A DNA stretch of 64,000 nt, from assembly GCA_043228905.1 (NCBI GenBank), contig JBHGNT010000013.1, forward strand, positions 18,786,001-18,850,000, given 5' to 3'. The position numbers were made by a program, and so were the translations under genes. Below are positions 1 through 9,701 of this stretch, one piece after another. The DNA comes from Azolla caroliniana (Eukaryota; Polypodiophyta). The stretch's first letter is position 1. Every line of letters starts with the position of its first letter. Below the pieces are notes generated by a model. It made no database searches. It saw nothing but the letters and a program-made list of their open reading frames with translations, and was not told the DNA's origin.

Positions 1-518
1 CCAAATAGATGATCAAACAAACATCCAAGAGATCTCGGAATATATCATTTGCCATGTGCTGGAAGACTGCTGGTGCATTAGTGAGGTCGAACGGCATGAC
101 CGTATACTCAAAGTGCCCATATCTAGTGCGAAACGCGGTCTTCCATTCATCTCCTGGTCGTAAGTCGATCTTCGTGAAGAACCTTGCACCATTGATTCGT
201 TCTAAAAAACTTGAGATAAGGGGAAGTGCATACCTATTCCGGATTGTGATCTTATTCAAGCCACGGTAATCCACAACGAGACGAAGTGATCCATCTTTTT
301 TCTTAACGAAGAAAATGGGTGCGCCGGCTGGAGATTTCAAATGCCAAATGAAACCGTTTGCCAAATTCTCCTCTATATAGGCTTGAAGGACTTCCAGCTC
401 TATTGGGGACAAATTGTAGATCGGTCCCCATGGCGGCTCTTTTCCTGGTTGCAAATCGATGGGGGCAATCATACGGTCGATGGTGAGGAAGCTTACTAGC
501 TTGTACTTTATCGAACAC
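1..518 (-). pseudogene. gypsy G1 reverse transcriptase, N-terminal part
   Basis: On the minus strand the stretch from about 518 down encodes the start of a Ty3/gypsy reverse transcriptase. Visible blocks are KLPHHRPYD near 490, [17 protein letters not shown] near 300-250 and [10 protein letters not shown]...[10 protein letters not shown] near 110-20. The catalytic YLDD box would follow immediately and is cut off by the window edge. The frame is broken at least once between about 470 and 300, so this is a pseudogene fragment. It continues the protease and gag found to the right on the same strand. Confidence 0.85.
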
Positions 519-784
519 ATTGGCATAATGACGATACTTCTCTGGAAGTTGAACGGTGGGCTCCTCTTTAATGGTGCTAGAGGGTTCTATTATATTGCGA
601 AGAGAAACATTTCTTCCTTGCGTCCTTCCTCATGCAACTGATGTAGCGAAATGGTTGTAACCTTATGAGTAGATCCTTGGGTTTGTTGACACCGGATTTC
701 TCTTGTTCTCCAATCTATGTTAGGGTTATGTAATTCGAACCATGGTAATCCCAAAACAATGGGATGTTCTGGGATACTAATTAT

Positions 785-1105
785 TTAAAATGATATTACA
801 CACGCTAAGTTATCTAGGACAATATTAACGGGCTCTGACTCTTCTATGATATTTCTGGAAGCGATGTGACGACCATCAATGACTACTATAGAGGCTGGGC
901 ACGGGAGTTTTCTTAGGGCTATCTGATGAGCTTGGGCAAAATTCCTATCCATGAAGCAAGAGTTGGCTCCAGAATCTAAGAGTGCTAAGACATGTACTGG
1001 AGGAGTACTTTTAGCACAAACCATTACTTGAACTAAGAACACATTGCTAACTTGCTTAGAAGAAATGGAACCACTAATGGGTTGCACAGATCTAGGGCTG
1101 TCCAA
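785..1105 (-). pseudogene. gypsy G1 aspartic protease
   Basis: A 106-codon minus-strand reading frame with the retroviral-type aspartic protease motif LLDSGANSCFMD, followed by the hydrophobic strand CPASIVVIDGRHI. This protease releases Gag and Pol proteins in gypsy elements. It lies between the gag zinc knuckle (right) and reverse transcriptase (left), as expected. The reading frame is interrupted on both sides, so the polyprotein is not intact here. Confidence 0.8.
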
Positions 1106-1129
1106 CCAAACGGCTCCTATTTTGGCTGA

Positions 1130-2413
1130 ACTTAATCGTTTAACTCTTCTTCTAGTTGACTAAGGATTTCAAATAATAGTTTGAAAGGCTCCGGCTATTA
1201 GGACTATCGGACGCACCTAGAGAAATAGACTCAGGTTTAGTACTATTAGTACTAGCGGTTATTTGATTTACCCGCCTTTTTGGCCGATGGGGACAATTCA
1301 CTGCAATATGCCACGGTCCCCCGCAATACAAACATAGTCAATTTGCCCTGCGTCGCTGCTTTTCTTCTTCTGATAGTGGTCCGCGACGATGTGTGGTGTC
1401 GATTTCCATTGGAGTCGGAGTATTTGTTGGAGATGCATTATATGACTCCCTCAGAATAGGTTTCGCTACCACTGAGGCGTAGGTGGACTCTGATCTTGCC
1501 TTAGCATCTGGAATTGCCGTTCCGAACGTCGTTCGAAAAGACGGTTATCGCATCTCACTGTGCGATTGATTGCTTATGTTAATGACTTTGGTTCTTTGGG
1601 GAAGGTCAAGAGTAAATCCTTGACATCGTTGCGTAAACCATAATGAAATTGCTCCATCAATGCTTGATCATCCCAAGGGATATCGGCGGCAAGTAGGCAG
1701 AAATCTGTAGTGTATGCGGAGGCTGGACAATCACCATGGTGTAATCGTCGGATTTTGTTGATTGCAGTTCTTATGTTGTCAGTATCTCCAAAATAGGCTT
1801 TAAACTCACTTATAAATTCTTCAAAATTGTTTAGTAATGGAGATTCCTTTTCTAACAACGGAGCGAACCATGCCAACACAAAGCCACTAAGTAGGGTGCC
1901 TACTAGTCCTACTCGTGATGCATCGGTGGGATATCGAGAAGGATGCATTTGAATCACTAAACATACCTGGTTCAAAAAACCTCTAAACTGTGATCGGGTC
2001 CCATCAAATTTTGCAGGAAGACTGATCTTGGGTTCTTTGTGAATCCCTTGAGTGCTTGATCCTTGTTGTTGTACAATAGTCGCTTCAAGTTGTTGTACAC
2101 GTAACGTCAGCTCCTCGTGTTGTTGTTTTTCTAGCGCTATTTGTTGAAGATCCCCCAACAAACGATGATTTTCTTGTTCTAGTGCTACAAATTTCTCCTT
2201 TAAGCATTGGAGCTCCAAGAAAACAGATTGGTATTCTTGAGTGCTAACAATTTCCATTTTACTAGGGAGGATAAGAGGATTAGTATGAAGGGAAGAAAGG
2301 GGTAAGAAGATGAGGGAAACCAAAAAGAAGACCGGAAAAAGGGGATATGTAAGAAGATAAAAAAGGAAGAGGAGGAAAGGAGGAGACGGAAGGAGGAAGG
2401 AAAATCGGTTCAA
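1130..2413 (-). pseudogene. gypsy G1 gag
   Basis: An open frame of 279 codons (2413-1574) has a hydrophobic/charged leader, a glutamine-rich coiled-coil-like stretch and then the retrotransposon gag capsid fold (KISLPAKFDGTRSQFRGFL, GTLLSGFVLAWFAPLL, FEEFISEFKAYFGD). It then loses frame. Downstream on the same strand, near 1345-1290, a CCHC zinc knuckle is readable (CLYC, four residues, H, four residues, C). The capsid is closely similar to gypsy F gag at 31.1-39.6 kb. The gag start lies directly after the LTR end, unusually close, so the true start may be the internal ATG near 2260. Confidence 0.8.
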
Positions 2414-2415
2414 AC

Positions 2416-2890
2416 TGTCAGGATCAATACTAAGATAGGGAAGGAATTAGTACTAAAAGATGAGGATTAGTACTAAGAGAGGTGTACAACTCTCGAGAGA
2501 AGGAAAAAGTGAGCGAGAGAGAGAGAGAGATAGAGAGATAGAGAGAGAGAATGATGATAAAAGATACATATTATGTGAAGAGAGTATATAATAGTAGCTA
2601 GGAGGCTTAAGACTAGCGTTGAACCGATTTGGTTCGAAATAATGCCTTGTGCCTCCTTTTATAGTATTCTTAGGAATACTCTTGAAGTTTTTAGAATGTT
2701 CCAGAGAAATATGGAATATACATCAATTTTCTATAATAAAACTTAAATGAAAATAATATCCTATGTATTACAATAGATGGATCATGGTATAATGGTCAAG
2801 AGCTCGACCTATGTAACCTAAGGTCATGGGTTTGAGTTTGGCCATATCATGATAGAATGTACCAATGACTCTCTAATGGATTGGAATTAA
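2416..2890 (-). repeat. gypsy G1 5' LTR
   Basis: On the minus strand this region ends in TGACA followed by GTTTG, the same LTR/internal junction as in gypsy F (31090). A TATA box (CTATAAAAGG on minus) lies near 2660 and a CT-rich leader at 2515-2550. The right edge is uncertain; I place it by comparison with the solo LTR at 53533-54003. Both have an antisense tRNA-like segment in U3 and an ATTGGTTCAACGC-like block after the TATA. Confidence 0.6.
2777..2842 (+). other. tRNA-like segment in LTR U3
   Basis: Plus-strand sequence resembles a tRNA gene remnant. An A-box-like GGTATAATGGTC is followed about 40 bases later by a B-box-like GGGTTTGAGTT. It runs antisense to the LTR that contains it. 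No complete cloverleaf can be folded by eye, so it is not a functional tRNA gene. Confidence 0.5.
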
Positions 2891-3200
2891 ATGATGCTTA
2901 TGAATGAATCAATGATTAAATACTCAAACTAATATATTAATGATTATTTTATACTCAAAACTAACATACAATGCCTTTGAAGGTCATAAATAAAACAATG
3001 ATAAAGGTTCATGAATGAACCAATGATTGAATATTGAAAGCAACATTTTTATGACTCTCTAATGTTTTGTATTAAAGATGTGGCCATGAATGAACCAATG
3101 ATTGAAAAGGTTTATATTTAAAATGGTGGGCATGAATGAACCAATGATTGAGAAGTTCTATATTAAATATGGGTGCCATTAATTAACCAATGATTTTAAC
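2890..3200. repeat. interspersed short repeat in AT-rich DNA
   Basis: The motif ATGAATGAACCAATGATTGA or close variants recurs about five times (near 2902, 3012, 3087, 3132 and, degenerate, 3178), separated by 45-110 bases of AT-rich sequence. No gene is visible from 2890 to 3588. Confidence 0.7.
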
Positions 3201-3427
3201 TTTAAACCAACATATATATGGCTTGGTAATGATTGTAAATACTTGATGGCTAAAGTAAATTTAATTTAAATGATATACTATAGGATTAATAAGGTATAAA
3301 ATATAATTGATTCGACTTTATACTGACTAGTTTAAGTAATTATTAATATGTTGAATAAATTTATTATATTAAAAAAAAAAATCTTTTTATTGTATTAATA
3401 TAATATTAAATAATATAGACATTATAT

Positions 3428-3532
3428 TGAGGGAGCTTATGTTTAGAGAGGAGTTTATGTTTAGAGTGGAGTTTATGTTTAGAGAAGAGTTTATGTTTAG
3501 AGTGGAGTTTATGTTTAGAGAGGAGCTTATTA
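3428..3532 (+). repeat. minisatellite upstream of T0 transposase
   Basis: Five to six tandem copies of an 18-base unit of the form GTTTATGTTTAGAGAGGA, with one or two changes per copy. The array ends about 60 bases before the first ATG of the T0 gene, so it lies in its promoter or leader. Confidence 0.8.
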
Positions 3533-3597
3533 GTTTTTTATATTAGCCCAAGCACATAACTTGAAGAGCTCTGTGTGGATCTTAAGCCATGAGTGAA

Positions 3598-3753
3598 GAC
3601 TCACCGTTCTCGATAGAAGAATATTGTTTGTCATCAGACTCTTCGTTTTCTACCGAAGAGTATTGTCTGTCAACAGACTCACCATTTTCTATCGAAGAAT
3701 ATTGTTTGTTGACAAACTCACCCATTTCTATCGAAGAGTATTGTCTGAGCTCA
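3598..3753 (+). repeat. four 39-bp in-frame repeats (13 residues each)
   Basis: Exactly four 39-base units encode variants of DSPFSIEEYCLSS. T1 and T2 have a less regular version of the same tract (SYFSIEEYD, LFSIDPVDGP). Expansion of a short acidic-aromatic motif at the transposase N-terminus is therefore specific to T0. Confidence 0.9.
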
Positions 3754-5516
3754 TCTTCACCTACAACACATGTGAATAATGACACATGTGAAGAGTTCTC
3801 TATAATTGAAGAATACGATATTAATAAAGATACGGAGAATGAAGGTAGTGCCAATGAAACATTGAATATCATGGGCGATGGTCACAACAAAGAATTGGAT
3901 TGTAACAAGGTTACCCCAACTTCTATGCAGGAAGAGAAATCTGGAAGCCCTTTGCATATTAGAAGAATCCCACGTAGAATTCGTCTGGCCAGATTTAACT
4001 TGGTGACATCAGATAAGCAGTTTGGATTTGATGTCAACAAAATATGTTGTGCCCGTGGTTGTATGTCTATGATTGGAAAATTAAGGCGATACTATTTTTC
4101 GATGACTGGTGATGAGCACGACACTTACCTCGGGTCACATATGCAACTAGTGTCTGACAAATGTACGGGGATCAAAGTATCATTCGAGTATTATATCTTC
4201 CATGTGCAACAAATCTGTAGAGTTCCCTTCAAAAGTGCGTTATGTGTTAGTAACATGCGGCTACATAGAGTACAACAACGTCTATTGTAAAGAGGTTCCA
4301 AGTATGAAAGGTGCAATTGGAAGACATGCTATTGGTTGGATGAAAAGTTACTTTCAGTTAACTTGTGAAGTAATGCCCACTAAAGGTAGGATGCACCTCT
4401 CTGATAATTACACAAGTCGGGAAGTTTATGATGTCTATTGATCAGATATGGTGGGCTCACATAATAAATCTGTCATTTATAGCCAATTCACAAGATTATG
4501 GAGAGCTCGGTTTTCAAATGTTATCATTCCGCGTAAAGTACGCATGGGGTATTGCTCCATTTGTGCAAATCTTAAAAGTTTGGCTAAAGGTGCAAAGACA
4601 TCAATGGAAAAGGATATGAGTAAGAAGTTACCACAAGAGCATCATGAGGCACAATTGTTAGAATGAAAGAAGGCGATGCATCATAAAGAGAAGTGTTTGA
4701 AGAGGCCCGAACAATACATGTGCTTAATGATAGATGACATGGACCAGAAGAAGACGTGCTTGCCGCATATGCGGAGGCTCCCCAAAGACATCAATGTTGA
4801 GTGCCTTGTTCAAATGCACTTGGTGGGATGCTTGGCTTATAATAGGTCTGTTGGACCTCATGTCTTCATTACATACCCCAATGTTCACAATGACCCTAAC
4901 CTAACAGTTACAGTGATTCACCGAGTTTTGATGTCTTGGGGCCAACCGTTCCCCCCTGTTCTATACATTCAATTGGACAATACTGCTAGAGGGAACAAAA
5001 ATTGAACTGTGTTTGGCTATCTAAGTATGTTGGTCAACTAAGGATTGTTTAGAAAAGTGAAAGTCAATTTTCTTTTGGTTGGCCACACACATGTTCATAT
5101 AGATTAGATGCTTAACACATTCTCCAAACAGTTGTCTCGGCATGATGCTTTCACATTACCAAAACTATTTGATGTCATTTGTGATGGATATACACCACGC
5201 CCAAAAGTGTTACAGTTGAAGGAGGTATATGACTTTAAGAGATATATATCAGATGGGGATGTTGGGAATGTTAAAGTGCTCGCCCAATTAAACAATATAA
5301 GCTTCAATCACATTTTTATGATAAAGAAAAATGAAATAAGTGGTTCTACGCTTTTGTATGCTAAACAATATTCATCTTCTACAACATGGGAACCTGAAGG
5401 TGGTTGCCAGTTATTACTTTGTATGCCGAGTACAATTGTCCATGGAGCTAAACAAATGCCAATTGAGAAGAAAGCACTGTTGTTACCCGATCGACAAAGG
5501 AGTTAAAGACCAGAAT

Positions 5517-5900
5517 GTGAAAGGGATTGTTTATTCGGAATCTATTATAATTAAGTAGTTTATGAGACGTGAATGGACGGACCGGTTCCGAACAGGTGCC
5601 TGTTGGCACCATTTTGTACTCAGCACCGGTGACCAATATAAAGGCCTGGTTACAATGTAAAACTTTGACGGATAATTAATAAAGCTTCTTGTTTTATCCA
5701 TAAGTGTTGATTACCGTTCTGTGCTAATTGTTCTATCATACGCGTGTATCAAGTCTAATTCCATATTGCTAAGTAACCAATTAAAGTCTGAGTAATCGTT
5801 GTGTCTTAAGTTATCTCGCCGTAGCACCCCTTTGGTGAAGTGTCTTCCGTAGACACCTTGTGTTAGGCCATTGTTCGACCATAAGGAATAACAACAGTTG
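5517..5900 (+). repeat. probable solo LTR inside T0
   Basis: The T0 coding sequence is interrupted between its DKGVKDQ and EQKQLWLQALEEK segments by about 0.4 kb with no similarity to T1 or T2. The insert begins near TGTGAAAGGG, holds a TATA-like ATATAAAGG (5638) and an AATAAAG, and ends near AACAACA. These are solo-LTR features, but I could not identify a target duplication. Confidence 0.4.
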
Positions 5901-6759
5901 CATAGTGACTTGGTATCGGAACAAAAACAATTATGGCTCCAAGCCTTAGAAGAAAAAAGAAAGCATATTGAGGCCGCAAAGAAATATGCCGCACAATAAG
6001 ACACGTCATGGTGGGATGTATTTTTTAGTGATAGAAAGGAATTATAGAAAATTGTGTATTTGGTGATAATTGGAATTTGGAAACGCCATTCACATGGTCG
6101 CTACAACATGATTGTGTAAAAAAAACTTCGGAGCAACTAACAAATGCAATTAATGACAGTTTGGTCCATCCACAACAAAGAGACATTTATGTGGAACCAA
6201 GGATGACCAAAGCAGCCGAAGCTAGATGGCAAGGCAATTTGCAAGAGCTCGCGGTAGGGATGTTGATTGCAACGCCGATTGATGAGAACTCACATGGCCA
6301 CCAATTTTGGGTTGGTAAAATTCTAAAAGTGCTAATGCATGAAATAGAAAACACGATCAAGTCTATAAACGTTAATTAGTACAACACTAGAAGTGCAAAT
6401 GCTTTTACGGGTAAGTATACATTGGAGATGATTGAATGCCCAACTACAAGGGGAGGTAGGAAGAGGAAGCGAAACATTCGTAACACCTCGACCCTTGATA
6501 TCTCTAATGTGGATCTATCATCGTGTACGACTTCACGCTTACAAAAGCCGGATGATTAAGGAAGTCAACAATAGATATAATAAAAGAAAAATTACCAGGT
6601 CTACAAGCTGGCTCGAGTTGAAGGCAAACGAGATCTGCTACATATAATCTAGAGTCAAACCATTTGGTTTATGATGAAGATAATGCATTGATTGGTACAT
6701 CTGAGGATGACGAGGAGGAATCGTCATTGTATATTAGTTATAGTAGTGATTCTCCGTAG

Positions 6760-7074
6760 AGGAGTGATCATGAATGTATTTTTGGCTATTAAGTGTAACT
6801 ACATTACGCTTGTAACAAATCAAGTAATATAAAAGCATGTGTTTTGAATTCTTATGATTTCTAAAAAAACGTTTCTTATAAAATAACATTGGTTGTAAAG
6901 TTTGTGATATAAATTGAGAATGTAACTTTTTGAAATTCCTCTTTTTTTATTTATTTCTAAATCACGAAAATAGTGGATTTTTAACCTTTTTCATAGTTAC
7001 ATATTTGAACATGTATCATACTGGTATCAATGTGTTTGTAAAATCATTGAAAAAGTACTAAAATCAATCAAAAT
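6760..7074. other. AT-rich spacer
   Basis: Follows the T0 stop codon. I see no gene, no terminal inverted repeat of the T1/T2 type, and no LTR. It may be the 3' untranslated and terminal part of T0. Confidence 0.5.
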
Positions 7075-9160
7075 ATTCCTTATCCTTCCATTTATGCGCA
7101 ATCCTTCCACTTGTGAACGCGAACATGTTTTACTCCAATCAAGACATTAAAAGAAGAGAATGCCCCATACCATACATGGTTTGAATTAAAAGAAGAGGGC
7201 AAAATCCTATTAGAAGCGTAACTTATCTCCTTAACATCCCTAGAGGATTGATTAAAGTTTAACCAAGTACCAACATTAGCCTCAAATGCCTCATCAACCA
7301 CTGCCTAGTTTAATCTTGTCCTTCTTCCTAACATATTACCATACTCATCCTTAATCAAGGGGTTCCAACAAATTGGTTCCCTTTTCCACTCGTCCTCCCA
7401 TATAGGATGTTTATGCATAAGATTAGGCAACAAACATTTCCACACTCTGAACAAAGAGTTAAAATTTTTATCCGAAATAAAAATAGAAGTCAAAGGCATA
7501 TCCTTGTGCACAAGCCACCACCTCACATTTCGCTTCCAATGTCCACCTCTACATGGAACCAATTCCTTCATACGTTCATGAAGTAACAATTTCCCTGGCT
7601 CATTCCCTGGCAGCATACTTCAACCCTAATCCTCCCTCGTGAGGAGGAAATATTATTACCTTCCACGCAACTTAGATCTTGTATTTGCATCAGATGCACC
7701 CCATAAGAAATTGCGGACAAGCCTTTGTATCTGAGAGAGAACAGAGCTTGAAAACAACCAAGATGAGAGGATATACCACATCGAAGACAGAAGCACTTGA
7801 TTAGCAATTACAATTCTTCCAGCCAACGATAGATGTCTCAAAGACCAAAACAACAAATTCCTCTTCAATGACATTAACAAGGGGGCAATAAATTGATAAT
7901 GAGTAATATCAACACCAATTTGACAACCAAGATATCGTATTGACCTCCCATGTTGAAGCCATTGAAAATCCGGATGGGGCAACCAATGTGAAACTCTATT
8001 ATTCTTCATTCTTATTCCAATGGATTTATTCCAATTTATAATAGCACCTGATAGCTCACAAAATTCTTGCACCATACATTGAACATTACGCAAATTCTAT
8101 TCCTCCCCATCCACATATAAAGCTGTATCATCAGCAAATTCATTGTCAAGCACTTGCTTATTATCGACTCCCCATTGCAACCCTTTAATCCTTAAGGCAT
8201 GATTATTAAAATACACATGAAAAGCCTTAGCTATTAATAAGTATAGGAAAGGGGCCAATGGGCATCCTTGCCTAACTGATCTTGAAATAGAGAAGGGAGC
8301 ATCAACTTCTCCCGCCACATATATGGAACTAGACGCATTCTTATACAAAGCTCTTACGGCAACTACCCAAGCCATTGGAAATCCTAGTTGTAACATAACT
8401 TCCTCGAGGAAAGACCAATCAACTCTATTGTATGCCTTTTCAAAGTCCAACAATAGCACCACTAGGTCAACATCCTTCTCTTTTGCCAAAGCTGTAAACT
8501 CCTAGAACATGAAAATATTTTAAAAAATAGAACGCTCTTGCATAAAACCCGTTTGCGATTTATGAATGATATCATTTAATAAAGGTTGCATACGTAAAGC
8601 AAGGACTTTAGCATAGATCTTGTAGATAGTATTTAGAATAGTTATCGGCCGCCACTTCTTAATGTCAACTACTACCCCCTCCAATTTAGGAATAAAAAAA
8701 ACCCTGCATTCCATTGATAAGGCATATCACCCAAAGTAAAAACCTCTTGTAACACTTCCGTTACACTGATTCCAATGTGATCCCAATAGCAAAGAAAAAA
8801 TTCAGGAGGAAAACCATCGATGCCAGGACATACATTCTTACCTAAGGCCGTAATTGCAGCATACACCTCATGAACATTAAAAAGCTTTACTAATTCATTA
8901 GCCATAGAGAAATTAATTTTTTTCTTCATAACACACCATAATGTAGATCTTAAGGCCAATTGCTCATGCGAGATGATTGCCTCGTTAGCAAGGATTTATA
9001 AAAGTCCGAGGCAATTCTCCTCACTTGAACATCATCTGATGTTAATGATCCATCCTCCCTCTCTAATTGCCTCATTACATTCTTAGTATGACCAATTTTA
9101 TTTACACGAAAGACTCAACATTAGTCTTATCTGCAAGATGAGACCATTTCACTGAGGATG
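7075..9160 (-). pseudogene. L1-like LINE reverse transcriptase (ORF2) relic
   Basis: Minus-strand fragments in several frames assemble in order into a plant L1-like ORF2. From right to left they are WSHLADKTNVESFV and LEREDGSLTSDDVQVRRIA (upstream of RT), GKNVCPGIDGFPPEFF (RT block 1), WRPITILNTIYKIYAKVLA, LDFEKAYNRVDW (first catalytic Asp), SVRQGCPLAPFLYLL, FADDTALYVDGEE (about 8100-8150, the FADD catalytic pair), then the C-terminal domain (IRYLGCQIG, LSLAGRIVIANQVL, RWWLVHKDMP). The endonuclease half is missing. Numerous stops and frame changes show it is dead. Copia E1 begins abruptly at 9161 inside it. Confidence 0.85.
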
Positions 9161-9606
9161 TGTTGAGCGAGCAAGCTCAACTGGATCTGGATCGGCTGAA
9201 TAAGCTAGAGCCAGATTGGTATCCGGAACGGAGAACCAGATCGGTGTCCAGAATTAGCAGTCAGATCAGATTGAAACAGGTAGGCCGTTAGAGGCCTATG
9301 GATATAGCTTAGTACGTAGGCATATTTTTGGGAGTCGGTGACGGTCGCTCGTATGAGCATTGAAGTGCCTGTCAGTACTTCTGTCAGTCCTTTATGGACT
9401 TGTATAAAAGTTCTCTCTGAGCACATTCTATGTACACACACACATAAAGGATTATTATTTTAGAATAGAGTTTTATGTTCTGCTCTCTCTCTGTCTCTCC
9501 CGTGTATGCTAAATATTCTCAAGCTTCCATTGAACCTGTGTTTTCTATTCTCTGTTGTTGCCTGACTAAACCGGTTTTGTCAAGCTTCTACACGCTACCT
9601 TTTACA
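9161..9606 (+). repeat. E1 5' LTR
   Basis: A 446-bp LTR beginning TGTTGAGCGAGC and ending TTTTACA directly before the primer-binding site. A TATA box (GTATAAAAG) lies near 9410 and a CT-rich leader near 9480. The first bases resemble the E3 LTR (TGTTGAGAATC), consistent with related families. Confidence 0.85.
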
Positions 9607-9618
9607 TGGTATCAGAGC
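9607..9618 (+). promoter_or_regulatory. E1 primer-binding site
   Basis: TGGTATCAGAGC immediately follows the LTR. It is complementary to the 3' end of plant initiator-Met tRNA, the standard copia primer. Confidence 0.95.
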
Positions 9619-9701
9619 GAGAGGGTTGAGACTCCTCTGCAACCGACATACGATTTCGAAGACAAACCCTAACACCCGGTGAAGAACAGTAGAGAACCAA
9701 A

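Larger units (their letters stand above)
1..2890 (-). mobile_element. Ty3/gypsy element G1, 5' half
   Basis: A minus-strand gypsy element that runs off the left edge of the window. Read leftwards it shows a 5' LTR, gag with a zinc knuckle, an aspartic protease and the start of reverse transcriptase, the usual gag-PR-RT order. Its gag and RT resemble those of gypsy F further right (same CWxYD-like linker, [10 protein letters not shown] block), so the two are related lineages. RNase H, integrase and the 3' LTR lie outside the window. Several frame breaks show it is inactive. Confidence 0.85.
3589..6759 (+). pseudogene. T0: diverged DDE-type transposase gene
   Basis: The same protein family as the T1 and T2 transposases, but clearly older. 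In order it shows an N-terminal FSIEEY repeat tract, a conserved block (FNLVTSDKQFGFDVNKICC), a helical region (MRLHRVQQRLL), IGRHAIGWMKSYF, VIPRKVRMGYCSICANLKS, then the catalytic core. The core has IDDMDQKKTCLPH (about 4728), HLVGCLAYNR, VFITYPNVHNDPNLTVTVIH, QLDNTARGNKN (about 4970) and FLLVGHTHVHID (about 5070-5100). The third segment, lost in T1 and T2, is therefore still visible here. The C-terminal reader-like region (TKAAEARWQGNLQELAVGM, HQFWVGKILKVL) is also present. Multiple frameshifts and stops, plus an insertion near 5517-5900, make it non-functional. No methyltransferase gene accompanies it and I could not find its inverted repeats. Confidence 0.75.

Noticed and set aside
2777-2842. 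Possible functional tRNA genes here and at 53590, 59480
   Set aside because: A and B boxes are recognisable, but the acceptor and T stems do not pair, so no functional tRNA is called.
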